Shown piece by piece: positions 25,806 through 35,035 of a DNA stretch of 64,000 nt. Location of the stretch: assembly GCA_963665395.2 (NCBI GenBank), contig OY762251.1, positions 3,286,001 to 3,350,000 on the forward strand, read 5' to 3'. A program made the position numbers and the translations under genes. The notes under the pieces are model-generated. The model saw nothing but the letters and a program-made list of their open reading frames with translations, was not told where the DNA came from and made no database searches. The stretch is from Bin87 sp963665395. GTDB taxonomy: Bacteria > Chloroflexota > Dehalococcoidia > Lucifugimonadales > UBA3495. Position 1 is the stretch's first letter, and each line of letters opens with the position of its first letter.

Positions 25806-26756
25806 GTCCACTACGGGTATAGGGAAATCGGACCAGACGGCGGCGGCGGAGCGGGCGGCCTGCTTGGCGGCGTCGCGGGCGGCGCAGGCGGCGCTCATGG
25901 CCAAGACGTCCTTGGCCCATTCGTCCACCGGGACGTCGATCATACGGCCGGCGAAGGGAGCGGCGGCGGTGCCGGCGGCAAGGGCCTGGGCGAAGACCTC
26001 GCGGACCTGGGTGTAGTATTCGACAAGGGATTGGGTGGGTGTAAATGCCTCGTTGACGGCTTCGACCCAGCGAGGGTGTCCGCACACCATGCCCTTGAAG
26101 CCCAGATTGCGGGTATCGTTGGCGATCTTGACCATCGCTTCGTGGCTCAGATGGTCAATGCCTAAACCGATTGGGTCGGTGACCGCGACGGGTTGGACGC
26201 CGGCGGCGGTGGCTTCGATGCACAGGCGGCCGCGGGCGTACACGAATGGGTCCAGTTCGGCGGTTTGGGTGATGCCCAATGACGCGGCCAGGGCAGCTTC
26301 GTCGATGCCGGCCTGCCTGATGCGCGGTGAGGCGGTGATGATGTCGCGGATATGCCACACGCCGGCAGCGGTTTCGACGGCCGGGGCCAACTCGGTAGCG
26401 CCGAGGTTCACGCCGCGCTGACGCTCCAGCTCGGAAAGGATGGCGTCCGCTTCGACCACCTGGTCGGCCGCTTCGACACCGGGCAGGATGATGCCGGTGA
26501 GATTTGAAGAGACGGCGGCCGCGCAGTCAGCGTACACCGAATCGGCGTTAACGCGAACGAACACCTGGGCTCCGCCCTTCCCCACCTGACCGACGGCTTG
26601 ACGCAGCAGTTTGCGGGCCAGATGGACCTCGTTGGCAGGCACGCCGTCCTGGAGGTCGATGGTGACGGCGTCGGCGTTGTGTTTCCAGCCCCAGCGGATC
26701 ATCCGCAGCTGAGTAGCCGGGATCATCAGGTTGGAACGTCGGACGAGGATGGACAT
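25803..26756 (-). CDS. HpcH/HpaI aldolase / citrate lyase-family protein (paralogue 3)
   Basis: A 317-residue TIM-barrel protein of the CitE/HpcH family, which cleaves or forms C-C bonds in CoA esters or 2-oxo acids with Mg2+. Seen: RRSNLMIPA near the start, DAVTIDLQDGVP (family DLEDaV; the Glu is Gln), GIILPGVEAADQV (family PK; Lys is Gly), and the Glu of PAVETAAGV. These changes at metal/substrate positions suggest altered chemistry. ATG 26756 follows GGAG. It is the last of three neighbouring minus-strand homologues and ends in a composite repeat. Confidence 0.82.
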   Translation of the reverse strand: MSILVRRSNLMIPATQLRMIRWGWKHNADAVTIDLQDGVPANEVHLARKLLRQAVGQVGKGGAQVFVRVNADSVYADCAAAVSSNLTGIILPGVEAADQVVEADAILSELERQRGVNLGATELAPAVETAAGVWHIRDIITASPRIRQAGIDEAALAASLGITQTAELDPFVYARGRLCIEATAAGVQPVAVTDPIGLGIDHLSHEAMVKIANDTRNLGFKGMVCGHPRWVEAVNEAFTPTQSLVEYYTQVREVFAQALAAGTAAAPFAGRMIDVPVDEWAKDVLAMSAACAARDAAKQAARSAAAVWSDFPIPVVD

Positions 26757-26776
26757 ATCGGGTGGCTCCGGGATAT

Positions 26777-26804
26777 GTAGGGGCGAATAATTATTCGCCC
26801 CTAC
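26777..26804. repeat. 28-bp perfect palindrome, GTAGGGGCG family
   Basis: Arms GTAGGGGCG and CGCCCCTAC with core AATAATTATT. It lies between two CitE-like genes; the stop codon of the upstream gene is inside its right arm, so the hairpin forms at the very end of that gene. Confidence 0.8.
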
Positions 26805-27814
26805 ATGGGTTCCGCGGCGGCGCGGACGCGGGCGACGGCTTCGCTTTTTTCGCGGTCGCGTTCCTGGCAAAGCCGATGCCATTGGAGGAGTTCTTCGGCG
26901 CGGGCAGCTTCGTAACGGTCGATGACGCGGTGGCGGCCCAAGTAAGAGTCGGCTGGCATAGGGCGGGGATGTTGCTGGGCATCGATGGCAGCAACGTCAA
27001 CCTGTAACCAGGTATCGGAGGAATGGGCGAGCTTGCGGTATTCCTGCAAGACCCATTGGGCGTCGGAAATTTCGTCTGCGGTGGGAGCGAAACCGCGATT
27101 TTGAGGTTCTACGACGTTGGGGTGCAGGCCGCCGCCGATGCGGAAGCCACACTTGCGGGAGGCGTCGGCTTCGGCGAAGGCGCGGTCGGGGTCGCTGACG
27201 CTGCCGGTGACGTTGGGAGTGAAGGGAGCGGCGTGGGGTTCGCGGCCGGCGGCGCGGGCGGCCAGCTCGACCTCGCCCTTGCCGTACACGAACTGGTCGA
27301 AGCCGACGAACATTTCGACGCCTAAATCGCGGGACATATCGTAGCCGGAGGCGCCGCCGAACTCCCGGACGCGGGGGCTGGCGGTGACGATTTCGTAGGC
27401 GTTGGCGACGCCGACGGCGGTTTCGATGTTGGCGCCGATTTCGACGGTTCCGGGTCGAATGCCGCGCTCGGCTTCGAGACGGGTGATGATTTCGTCCATG
27501 CGCCGGATTTCGTGGCCGTACTCGGCCTTGGGGTAGTTGACGTGCATCAGGCCGGGCCAGACGGCGGCGTTGAGGTCGGCTTCCATCAGGTCGTGGTTGA
27601 TGCGGCAGACGGCATCGGCGCCGCCCTTGTTGACGACGGGAATGCTCTGCTTGACGAGGTTGCGGGCGGCGTCTTTCAGGTGCGGCGGGACCGAGTCCTC
27701 CAGGTCCATGTTGATGAAGTCGCAGCCGCGATGCCAAGCGTTGTTGATGAACCGCTCGGTAACAATGGGCATGGTCAGGCCGGAGCGTTTCAGCCGCCGA
27801 TGGGGATTGGCCAT
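26801..27814 (-). CDS. HpcH/HpaI aldolase / citrate lyase-family protein (paralogue 2)
   Basis: This 337-residue CitE-like protein keeps more of the family's residues than its two neighbours: FINMDLEDSVPP (canonical DLEDaV), VNYPKAEYGHEI (PK present) and ANIETAVGV. It also carries a C-terminal extension of about 60 residues (WHRLCQERDREKSEAVAR...). TAGGAGG precedes ATG 27814. The stop TAG is part of the GTAGGGGCG palindrome. A lyase acting on malyl-CoA-, citramalyl-CoA- or citryl-type substrates is likely, and it could feed the ADP-forming acyl-CoA synthetase or pyruvate dehydrogenase. The actual substrate is not readable. Confidence 0.84.
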   Translation of the reverse strand: MANPHRRLKRSGLTMPIVTERFINNAWHRGCDFINMDLEDSVPPHLKDAARNLVKQSIPVVNKGGADAVCRINHDLMEADLNAAVWPGLMHVNYPKAEYGHEIRRMDEIITRLEAERGIRPGTVEIGANIETAVGVANAYEIVTASPRVREFGGASGYDMSRDLGVEMFVGFDQFVYGKGEVELAARAAGREPHAAPFTPNVTGSVSDPDRAFAEADASRKCGFRIGGGLHPNVVEPQNRGFAPTADEISDAQWVLQEYRKLAHSSDTWLQVDVAAIDAQQHPRPMPADSYLGRHRVIDRYEAARAEELLQWHRLCQERDREKSEAVARVRAAAEPM

Positions 27815-27824
27815 GGGAAGCCTC

Positions 27825-28766
27825 CTAGGGTACCGGGATGGGCCGGCCGGCGACGGCGGCGGCCTTGAACCGTTCCCGGGCAGCGCAAGCGTCGGCCAGA
27901 GCCAGCACGTTGGCGGCCTGGCGGGCGATGTCGGGCGTCAGGGTGCGTTCGTTGATTGAGACGATGGCGCGCGTACCGGATTCGGTGGCTGCGGCGTAGG
28001 TTTGTTGCAGGGCTTGGGCAGCCGCAACTTCGGCGTCGGTGGGGGTAAAACCGTCGTTGAGGGGTTCGACCTGCTCATCCAACACACAGAAAGACCCTTC
28101 GAATCCGATGGCGCGGCCACGCTTGGCGGCGGCCAAGGTGTTCTCCGGAGTCGCCAGCAGGCCGCGGTCGGGGAAACGCCACCAGGCGCCCAGGGGGACT
28201 TTGCCGGCAGCGGCGGCGAGGATGATAAGACGTTGCATCAGATAGGGCATGAGGTGGATTTCGCCGGAGGGTTCGGGGCGCAGGTCCATGACCAGATCGG
28301 CGCGGCCCAGGGTGAGACCCCAGATGCGGGGGCTGGCGTTGGCGATCTCAAAGCCATTGTGGTTGCCCAAAGCCGTTTCGAGGGAGACGACCAGTTCGAC
28401 ACTCCGTGGCAACAGGCCGCGTTCACTTTCCAAGCCAGAGATGATTGCGTCGGCTTGACGAACCTGCTCGGCCGATTCGACGCGGCTGATGACGACACCA
28501 TTCAGGCCGGGCCAAACCGCGGCGCGCAGGTCGGCCAGCATGAGTTCAGGGTCGATCTGGGCGAAAACCTCGGCCCCGCCGTCTTTTGCGGAATCCAAAT
28601 TAGCCCGCAGGGCCTCACGGGCGGCGGGTTTGTCCGCTTCGGCGACGAACTCGGCCAAGTCGAGGATGACCACATCCGAGCCCGCGGAGGGGGCTGCCAT
28701 TAGACGCGCCGGTTGTGAGACAGGAACCAGCAACCAGGAGCGTCGGATTTTATCGAGAGCAAGCAT
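27825..28766 (-). CDS. HpcH/HpaI aldolase / citrate lyase-family protein (paralogue 1)
   Basis: The first gene of the three-gene run, 313 residues. The fold is recognisable (SWLLVPVSQPARLMAA, GVVISRVESAEQV, VSLETALGNHNGFEIANASP), but the metal-site motif DLEDaV reads LDLAEFV and the PK motif reads SRV. Thus it is the most diverged in catalytic residues and may be a non-catalytic or altered partner. The gap to the next gene is 10 bp, so they are surely co-transcribed. The start ATG 28766 is followed upstream by a divergent spacer containing CATTAT-GTTGT-ATAATG (28804-28820), which may serve promoters on both sides. Confidence 0.8.
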   Translation of the reverse strand: MLALDKIRRSWLLVPVSQPARLMAAPSAGSDVVILDLAEFVAEADKPAAREALRANLDSAKDGGAEVFAQIDPELMLADLRAAVWPGLNGVVISRVESAEQVRQADAIISGLESERGLLPRSVELVVSLETALGNHNGFEIANASPRIWGLTLGRADLVMDLRPEPSGEIHLMPYLMQRLIILAAAAGKVPLGAWWRFPDRGLLATPENTLAAAKRGRAIGFEGSFCVLDEQVEPLNDGFTPTDAEVAAAQALQQTYAAATESGTRAIVSINERTLTPDIARQAANVLALADACAARERFKAAAVAGRPIPVP

Positions 28767-28956
28767 CAGGTTTATCCGGCTGGCCTCGTCGGGCTACGGG
28801 CAGCATTATGTTGTATAATGCCGCTCGTGCTGCGCGAGTTTGGGGGCGGCTTGCCTTTTGTGTGTAAGCCATTATAGATAAACCCTAATTATCTGACAAC
28901 CGCTACCGATTTTCTGTTCAAATGGATGCTGATAGATAGCGCAAGGGTTTGATATT

Positions 28957-29109
28957 ATGTTAACTAGGGAGGTGGCAGAATATGGGTATCTGACGCTGAT
29001 GATTGTTCCGTATAACAATCAAAATGTGTATCCGAAGAATGACGATGGTAAGGGCGTCCAAGCCCGTAACTCCCAGGACACTTTTCAAGAGGAGATGTCG
29101 CCGGTATGA
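28957..29109 (+). CDS. 50-residue ORF coupled to the CHAT-STAND gene
   Basis: An open frame ATG 28957 to TGA 29109 whose stop overlaps the next ATG (ATGA), the usual sign of coupled translation. The peptide starts MLTREVAEYGYLTLMIVPYN and ends in DTFQEEMSPV. AAGGG lies 9 bases upstream of its ATG. It has no recognisable domain. It could be a small partner of the CHAT-STAND protein, a leader peptide, or a chance frame; the overlap and the length without stops favour a real gene only modestly. The remaining 190 bp up to the CitE gene show no gene. Confidence 0.4.
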   Translation: MLTREVAEYGYLTLMIVPYNNQNVYPKNDDGKGVQARNSQDTFQEEMSPV

Positions 29110-32100
29110 CCGCTAGCCTGGAAATTCATGACCTGCCCGACACCGGGCAAATAGAGGTACGCCTGGTTGAGCCGGGGGGAGACAGCCGGCCGGCTGCGCC
29201 GTCGGCGTTTGGATTGGAGTTGTCGGATGACGAAAGGGCGACGCTGAACCGATACCACTCGGAGTACCGGCGTCCGTCGTTGGTCTGGGGACCGTCGGGC
29301 GGCCTGGCGCAGATTGAGGCGGTGGAAGGGGCGATGCGGAACCTGGGGCGGCTGCTGTTTGAGATCGCCTTCGGGGCGAACAGCGGCGGTCGTCCGCTTT
29401 TGGATGACGTGATGGGAAGGGACGACCGGGGGGAGCTGACGATTGTATCGTCGCGGCCGGAGTTTCTGTCGCTGCCCTGGGAGCTGATGAATGATCCGAG
29501 TTTGGGTTATTTCGTGAACGGGCTGGTAGGTGTCTTGAGGCAGTCAACCGGGTCGATACCCCAGGATGCAGTTGGGGAACGAACCAAGGGCGCGCTGCAC
29601 GTGGCGATGTTGTCGGCGACGCCGCTGGACGGGGAAATTCCGTGGGCCGGAGAGTTGCTCGAAAGGTCAGTGGTGGCGGGAGGAAATCTGGCGACGGCAA
29701 CAGTAGCGGCCCTTGAGGGGTTGAATGTGGAGGTGTCGCTGGATAATCCCCGGCCGGCTACCCTGGAGGCGCTGCGCGCCCTGCTGGAACGCAATCCGAA
29801 CCACTATGACATCGCGCATATAGACGGGGCGACGCTGGACGCCGGGGGAGCGCTCCTGCTGGAGCGGGACGATGGCGGAGCGGAGGCGGTTGCGCCGGCG
29901 GAGCTGGGCAGGGTCCTGGCCGAGGGGGGCGTGCGGGTGGCGCTAATTTCGGCGGGGGAGCAGGCGCCGGATTTGTCAAAAATCGCAGGGACAGCGGCAA
30001 ACTGGTCGGCGGCGGCGATGGCGGTGGCGGACGCCGGCGTGGCCCAAGTCGCGCTGTTGCCGGCGCCGTTGCATCCGGACATGGCCGAGGGATCAGCCCG
30101 GGCCTTCTATACGCGGCTGGCCCAAGGGAACAGCGTTGGGGGAGCGATTGCGTCGGTGCGACGTGGTTTGATGGACACGCCGGAGCGGGTGACGATATAC
30201 GGGAAACGGGTATTTTGGGACTGGCAGATGCCGGCGGTGTACCAGTCGCGGCGATATGCGCCAGCCGAGATTGAACAGCACCAGCCCGATCCGTTGGCGC
30301 CGCCGGTGATCCAACCGGAGGAAGCGCCGACGGACGAGTTGCAGATTCCGGTGGCCGGCCAGTACGGGTTGGTGGGGCGAGAGGGGGAGCTGCGGCAACT
30401 GGAACGGGCGTTGAAGGCGCACTCGGTGGCGCTGCTGTCGGGCGATACGGGAGTGGGCAAGACGGAGTTGGCGCTGGGGCTTTGCCGGTGGTTCCTGAAG
30501 CCGGCGCGGGTGGCATATCCGGGCGGAGTATTTTATACGGCGTTTGAAGCGTCGCATCCGGCCGGCATCGAGCGGGTGGTGCATGAGATCGGAACGGCGG
30601 TGGCCGGTTTGGATTTCGCCGATATGCCGGCGGAACAGCAGCGGCGATGGGTGACGGCGTATTTGCAACAGAACCCGTCGCTGCTGGTTTGGGACAACGT
30701 GGAGAATGTAGCGGGATTTCCGGACGGGTCGCCGGGACTGCTGGACGAGGCAGAGTTGCCAGATTTGGCAGCGTTCCTGGGGGAAGTTACCCCTGAAATG
30801 GGGCTCGGCGGGCCGGTGGGAACGAGCGCACTGCTGTTGAGCCGGCGGGCCGACGAGGATTGGGTTTCGATGCCCCACGCGACCCTCACGTTGAACGGGC
30901 TCACCGACGCCGACCGGCTGGCCTTTGCGGGGTTTGTGATGGACAAAGGGGGGGTGCCGGCGACACGGGCCGGGGCGGACTTTGGGGAGTTGATTGAACT
31001 GCTGGACGGGCATCCACTGGCGATGCAGATGGCTATTCCGCCGGTGAAGGACGTGCCGGCGTCGGTGGCAGCCGGAGAGCTGCGGGGTTTGATGGCGCAG
31101 CAACCGGACGGCGGCGAGCCGGGCCGGAGCGCGGTGTTGACGGCGGCCATGGAGTACGGTTTCTCGCGGCTGTCGCACCGCAACCGGACGCACCTGCCGT
31201 TCCTGTCGCTGTTCCAGCGGAGGGTGATGCTGGACGTGCTTTCGCACATCACCGAGGAACGGGTGTACGCGCAAGTGGTGGGAGATGATTTGACGGCGGG
31301 CGCCTCACGGTCGCTGCTGTCGCCGGAGGGCGGGATGCAGTCAACCGGAAGGTCTTACGCGGCTTGCCGGACGCTGCTGCGGACAGCGCAGGCGGCGGGA
31401 CTGCTGGAGCCGGTGTCGCCCAGCGTGTATCAGATCAATCCGGCGTTGCCGTGGTTCCTGGGGCGCAAGCTGGGCCGGCAGGTGTCCGGGGACGGCATAA
31501 GGCAGCTGGAGCAGGAATTTGTGCGGGTCTATGCGGACACCGCCGATTACTTTATGGAAAGCCTGTACGAGAACCAGGATACGGGCGTAACGGCGGTGTT
31601 GGCGGAGGAAGGCAACCTGACCCAGGCGTTGGGTCTGGCGCTGGAATACCGGCAGTGGGACAACGCGCAGTTGTTGATACAGCCGCTGGCGCAGGTCTAT
31701 CGGATGCAAAAGCGGTTCCCGGAGTTGCGGCGGCTGCGCGGGCAGTTGCTGGACGTCATCGGGCATACGGCATCGGAGGCCGAGGGCAACGGAGCAGTTG
31801 AATTCTGGCAGTACCTTTTGGGCACGGACTCCATGGAATCAGTGGAGCTGATGGACCTGGACCGGGCGGATATGTTCAACCGGCAGCTGCTGGACTACCT
31901 GCTGGAGCAGCCGGACGGGGAGACGGACCCGCGCACCGCCGCCGTTTATCACCAGAATGGGCTGATCGCCACCCGGCGGGGGCAGTACGATACGGCGTCG
32001 GAATGGCTGGAGATGGGGTTGGAGATAATCGACGGCGGCGATGACCAGGAGTCGATTGCCGATACCTGTTTCGCCATCGGGCAGGTGCGGCACCACCAAC

Positions 32101-32906
32101 GGCAGTACGGGGCGGCCAAAGAGTGGTACCGGCGGGCGCTGGATATTCACCAGCGGCTGCCCGACTACGAGGAGATGGTCAACGACTTTCGCGCCCTGGG
32201 TTCGGCGTGCCATCTGCGGTTTGAGTACGACGAAGCGCGGAGCTGGTACCACCGGGCGCGGGAAATGGTGGAAGAGAACCGGGATGAAGAGACCGCGGTT
32301 CACATTTTCCACGCGCTGGGGACGGTTGATCACTCGGAATATCTTTTCGAGGAAGCGCAGTCGTGGTATCAGCAGGCATTGGGGTTGTGCGACCGCATGG
32401 GAATGACGGAGCAGATGATCGTGGAGTTTCATCACCTGGGCGTGCTGGCTCAGGCGCGAGGGATTCCCGATGAAGCGGAGGAATGGCTGCGGGTCGCCAT
32501 GGAGTACCGGGAGCGGCAGGGGGACATCAGAGGAATGGGCGTGGAGGCGCGCCAAATCGGGGTGGTGCATCACGAGCAGGGGGATCTGGACCAGGCGTAC
32601 GAGTGGTACGATCAGGCGCGGGTTGCCTTTGAGGGGGCGCGGGACGTGCTGCGAGCGGCGCGGACCTACGGACAGCTGGGGATGGTGGAGGAAGAACGGG
32701 GGAACTTGCCGGATGCGCTGGAGTGGGTGGCCCGAACGTTCCAATTAGTCAACGACCACCAACTGCCGATGCTGGTGCAGGTGAAGGCGCACCTGGCGCG
32801 GCTGCGCGACGGCATGGGCGAGGAGCCGTTTGCGCAATGGTGGCGGGATAACACGGGGGCGGAACCGCCGGGGGATCTGGACGTGGACGCGAGCGAAATT
32901 TTGTAG
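29106..32906 (+). CDS. CHAT-like (catalytically degenerate) - STAND ATPase - TPR protein
   Basis: A 1266-residue protein. Residues about 110-380 align to a CHAT protease domain, from RPEFLSLPWELM to FYTRLAQGNSVGGAIASVRRGL. However, the catalytic His of the family motif H(F)xGHG is Ala242 (AHIDGAT), and the catalytic Cys of LNAC is Gly284 (LISAGE), so protease activity is not expected. A STAND/NB-ARC-like ATPase follows: GLVGREGELRQLERAL, Walker A GDTGVGKT (446-453), Walker B LLVWDN (526-531), then a winged-helix-like region. From about residue 930 come six or more TPR-like repeats (e.g. AAKEWYRRALDIHQRL, EARSWYHRAREMVEE). STAND proteins are switch-like sensors in defence and cell-death systems; TPRs would sense the trigger. 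A 50-residue ORF overlaps its start. Confidence 0.82.
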   Translation: MTASLEIHDLPDTGQIEVRLVEPGGDSRPAAPSAFGLELSDDERATLNRYHSEYRRPSLVWGPSGGLAQIEAVEGAMRNLGRLLFEIAFGANSGGRPLLDDVMGRDDRGELTIVSSRPEFLSLPWELMNDPSLGYFVNGLVGVLRQSTGSIPQDAVGERTKGALHVAMLSATPLDGEIPWAGELLERSVVAGGNLATATVAALEGLNVEVSLDNPRPATLEALRALLERNPNHYDIAHIDGATLDAGGALLLERDDGGAEAVAPAELGRVLAEGGVRVALISAGEQAPDLSKIAGTAANWSAAAMAVADAGVAQVALLPAPLHPDMAEGSARAFYTRLAQGNSVGGAIASVRRGLMDTPERVTIYGKRVFWDWQMPAVYQSRRYAPAEIEQHQPDPLAPPVIQPEEAPTDELQIPVAGQYGLVGREGELRQLERALKAHSVALLSGDTGVGKTELALGLCRWFLKPARVAYPGGVFYTAFEASHPAGIERVVHEIGTAVAGLDFADMPAEQQRRWVTAYLQQNPSLLVWDNVENVAGFPDGSPGLLDEAELPDLAAFLGEVTPEMGLGGPVGTSALLLSRRADEDWVSMPHATLTLNGLTDADRLAFAGFVMDKGGVPATRAGADFGELIELLDGHPLAMQMAIPPVKDVPASVAAGELRGLMAQQPDGGEPGRSAVLTAAMEYGFSRLSHRNRTHLPFLSLFQRRVMLDVLSHITEERVYAQVVGDDLTAGASRSLLSPEGGMQSTGRSYAACRTLLRTAQAAGLLEPVSPSVYQINPALPWFLGRKLGRQVSGDGIRQLEQEFVRVYADTADYFMESLYENQDTGVTAVLAEEGNLTQALGLALEYRQWDNAQLLIQPLAQVYRMQKRFPELRRLRGQLLDVIGHTASEAEGNGAVEFWQYLLGTDSMESVELMDLDRADMFNRQLLDYLLEQPDGETDPRTAAVYHQNGLIATRRGQYDTASEWLEMGLEIIDGGDDQESIADTCFAIGQVRHHQRQYGAAKEWYRRALDIHQRLPDYEEMVNDFRALGSACHLRFEYDEARSWYHRAREMVEENRDEETAVHIFHALGTVDHSEYLFEEAQSWYQQALGLCDRMGMTEQMIVEFHHLGVLAQARGIPDEAEEWLRVAMEYRERQGDIRGMGVEARQIGVVHHEQGDLDQAYEWYDQARVAFEGARDVLRAARTYGQLGMVEEERGNLPDALEWVARTFQLVNDHQLPMLVQVKAHLARLRDGMGEEPFAQWWRDNTGAEPPGDLDVDASEIL

Positions 32907-32910
32907 AACG

Positions 32911-32948
32911 ACCCCTCACCCCAGCCCTCTCCCACAAGGGGAGAGGGA
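32911..32948. repeat. CCCTCACCC...CCCTCTCCC dispersed repeat, copy 2
   Basis: ACCCCTCACCCCAGCC followed by hairpin CCCTCTCCC-ACAA-GGGGAGAGGG, 5 bp after the CHAT-STAND stop; may terminate its transcript. Confidence 0.7.
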
Positions 32949-32998
32949 GCATTGTTACCTGGATGGAAAGGATGGACGGGATTTTGAGGTGAATTGAT

Positions 32999-34990
32999 AT
33001 GGCGCTGACCAAGTTGGAAATTGGAGCTCGCAAGGCTTTTGCTGGCGGGCAGGTTTTTGGGGACGTGGGGCGGTACGAGCGGATTGACGGAATTGCTTAT
33101 TTCGCCGTTGACCCGGAGCATGGGGACAATGCGGTAATCGCCGACATTGGGTTGGCGCCGAGGAACGGCGACGGGTTGGTGGAGTTTTCGTCGGATTTCC
33201 GCATCATCAAGCCGGTGGACAATGACCACGGCAACGGACGGCTGCTGCTGGACGTGCTGAACCGGGGGAAGGAACTGGCGTTGAAGAATCTCAACAGCAC
33301 GCCGGACGCCCCGCCGGACGCCGACCCGCATCCGGGGAACGGGTTTCTGATGCGGCAGGGGTACAGCCTGGTGTGGTGCGGTTGGCAGCACGACGTTCCC
33401 AATGCGCCGGGGTTGTTCCGGTGCAATGTTCCCAACGCGCAAAACCCTGACGGATCACCGGTTTCGGGGCGCATCGTGATTTCGTTCCAGCCCACGGTGG
33501 CTACGGAGACGCAGTTTCTTTCGGACCGGGATCACGCGCCGTATCCAACCAATCACCTGGAAAGCTGGGATTCGGCGCTGACGGTGCAGGATTATGAAGA
33601 CGGGCCGGAGACGATAATCCCGCGAGAGCGATGGGCTTTCGCTCGCCTGGTTGATGGCCGGCGGGTTCCCGATGCGGCGCACATCACGATGGCCGGCGGG
33701 TTTGAGGCCGGGAAGGTTTATCGGGTCGTCTATGAAACCTCCCACGCGCCAGTGGTGGGTTTGGGCTTGCTGGCGACGCGGGATATTGTGGCTTGGCTGC
33801 GGTACGCCGAGTCTAACGACGCTGGGACGGCCAATCCGCTGGCCGGCGCGTTGGGGCGGGCCTACGCCTATGGGCGCAGCCAGAGCGGACGGTTCCTGCG
33901 GCAGATGCTGCACCTGGGACTGAACCGGGATGAAGACGGGCGCATCGTGTTTGAGGGGATGCTGCCCAACGTGGCCGGCGGCAAGATGGGCGAGTTCAAC
34001 GTGCGGTTCGGGCAGCCGTCCAGCTTGTCCAACCGAAGCGTGAACAATCTGCCGCCGTTCCTGGACATTGAGCCGGACGGTGGGGATGGCATCCTGGCCG
34101 AAGTTGCGCGGCGGGGCGTTGCGCCCAAGGTAATTTACACCAACACGTCGTCGGAATACTGGGGCGGGCACGGCGCATTGGCCCACGTTACGCCGGACGG
34201 CAAGACGGACGTGGCGCTGCCGGACAACGTGCGCTCGTGGCTCTTCTGCGGCACGCAGCACGGGCCGGCCAACCTGCCCATTTCGGACACCAACCCGGAC
34301 ACGGGAGCGCGGGGCACGCAGGCGTTGAACTACGTGGACTACCGGCCGTTGATGCGGGCGGCGCTGTACTGGTTGGACAGGTGGGTTACCCATAATGAGG
34401 AACCTCCGGCCAATGGGTATCCCAATCATGCTGACGGAACGATTGTGCCGGCCGATGAGCTGGGCGATTGGTTCAGGGGATTGCCAGGCGTGGAGTTTCC
34501 GACGCATCAGAAGATGATGCGGGAACTGAACTTCGGGCCGGACCGGGCCGTGCCTACGGTGATACCGCCGGAGGTGGGGGCCGAATACCCGTCGCTGGTG
34601 TCGGCGGTGGACGCTGACGGGAACGAGGTTGGCGGGGTGCGGCTGCCGGCCATCGCGGTGCCGCTGGCGACGTACACGGGTTGGAACGTGCGCCATCCCG
34701 GCATCGGCGGCGTCGGGCAGACGCTGGCGCCGGGCGGAACGGTGGTGGGCGGAGCGATACCCTTCGCGGTGACCCGGGCGGAACGGCTGGCGTCGGGAGA
34801 TCCCAGGGCGTCGATTGAGGAACGATACGGGTCGCGGGAGGAATACTTGGCGCGGGTGCGGGAGTATGCGGAGGGGTTGGTGGGAGCGGGGTATATGCTG
34901 GCTGAGGATGTGGACGTTTTGGTGGGGCAGGGCGGGGGAGTGTACGATGCCATCGTGGGGGTCAGGGAGGCAGTGGCGGCGGATGACTGA
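32999..34990 (+). CDS. Large alpha/beta hydrolase-domain protein (Abhydrolase_10 type)
   Basis: A 663-residue cytoplasmic protein. It opens with the conserved FGDVGRYERIDGIAYFAVDP, then DVLNRGKELAL and RQGYSLVWCGWQHDVP; the nucleophile elbow is YGRSQSGRFLR (about 291-301), and a C-terminal region carries GNEVGGVRLPAIAVPLATYTGWN with a conserved PxATYTGWN block. This matches the 'alpha/beta hydrolase domain' family of roughly 600-700 residues often found in SAR202/Chloroflexi and actinobacteria, with esterase or amidase roles proposed. No signal peptide. Start ATG 32999 lies after GAGGTGAATTGAT. The substrate is unknown. Confidence 0.8.
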   Translation: MALTKLEIGARKAFAGGQVFGDVGRYERIDGIAYFAVDPEHGDNAVIADIGLAPRNGDGLVEFSSDFRIIKPVDNDHGNGRLLLDVLNRGKELALKNLNSTPDAPPDADPHPGNGFLMRQGYSLVWCGWQHDVPNAPGLFRCNVPNAQNPDGSPVSGRIVISFQPTVATETQFLSDRDHAPYPTNHLESWDSALTVQDYEDGPETIIPRERWAFARLVDGRRVPDAAHITMAGGFEAGKVYRVVYETSHAPVVGLGLLATRDIVAWLRYAESNDAGTANPLAGALGRAYAYGRSQSGRFLRQMLHLGLNRDEDGRIVFEGMLPNVAGGKMGEFNVRFGQPSSLSNRSVNNLPPFLDIEPDGGDGILAEVARRGVAPKVIYTNTSSEYWGGHGALAHVTPDGKTDVALPDNVRSWLFCGTQHGPANLPISDTNPDTGARGTQALNYVDYRPLMRAALYWLDRWVTHNEEPPANGYPNHADGTIVPADELGDWFRGLPGVEFPTHQKMMRELNFGPDRAVPTVIPPEVGAEYPSLVSAVDADGNEVGGVRLPAIAVPLATYTGWNVRHPGIGGVGQTLAPGGTVVGGAIPFAVTRAERLASGDPRASIEERYGSREEYLARVREYAEGLVGAGYMLAEDVDVLVGQGGGVYDAIVGVREAVAADD

Positions 34991-35035
34991 GATGCACCGA
35001 CGGAAACCGGCAATCCCGACGGGAGGAAGCCAGTG

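Noticed and set aside
28804..28820. TATAAT (28814-28819) as promoter for the CHAT-STAND gene
   Set aside because: No acceptable -35 box lies 16-18 bp upstream, and the word is part of an inverted repeat CATTAT-GTTGT-ATAATG; kept only as a possible shared regulatory site.
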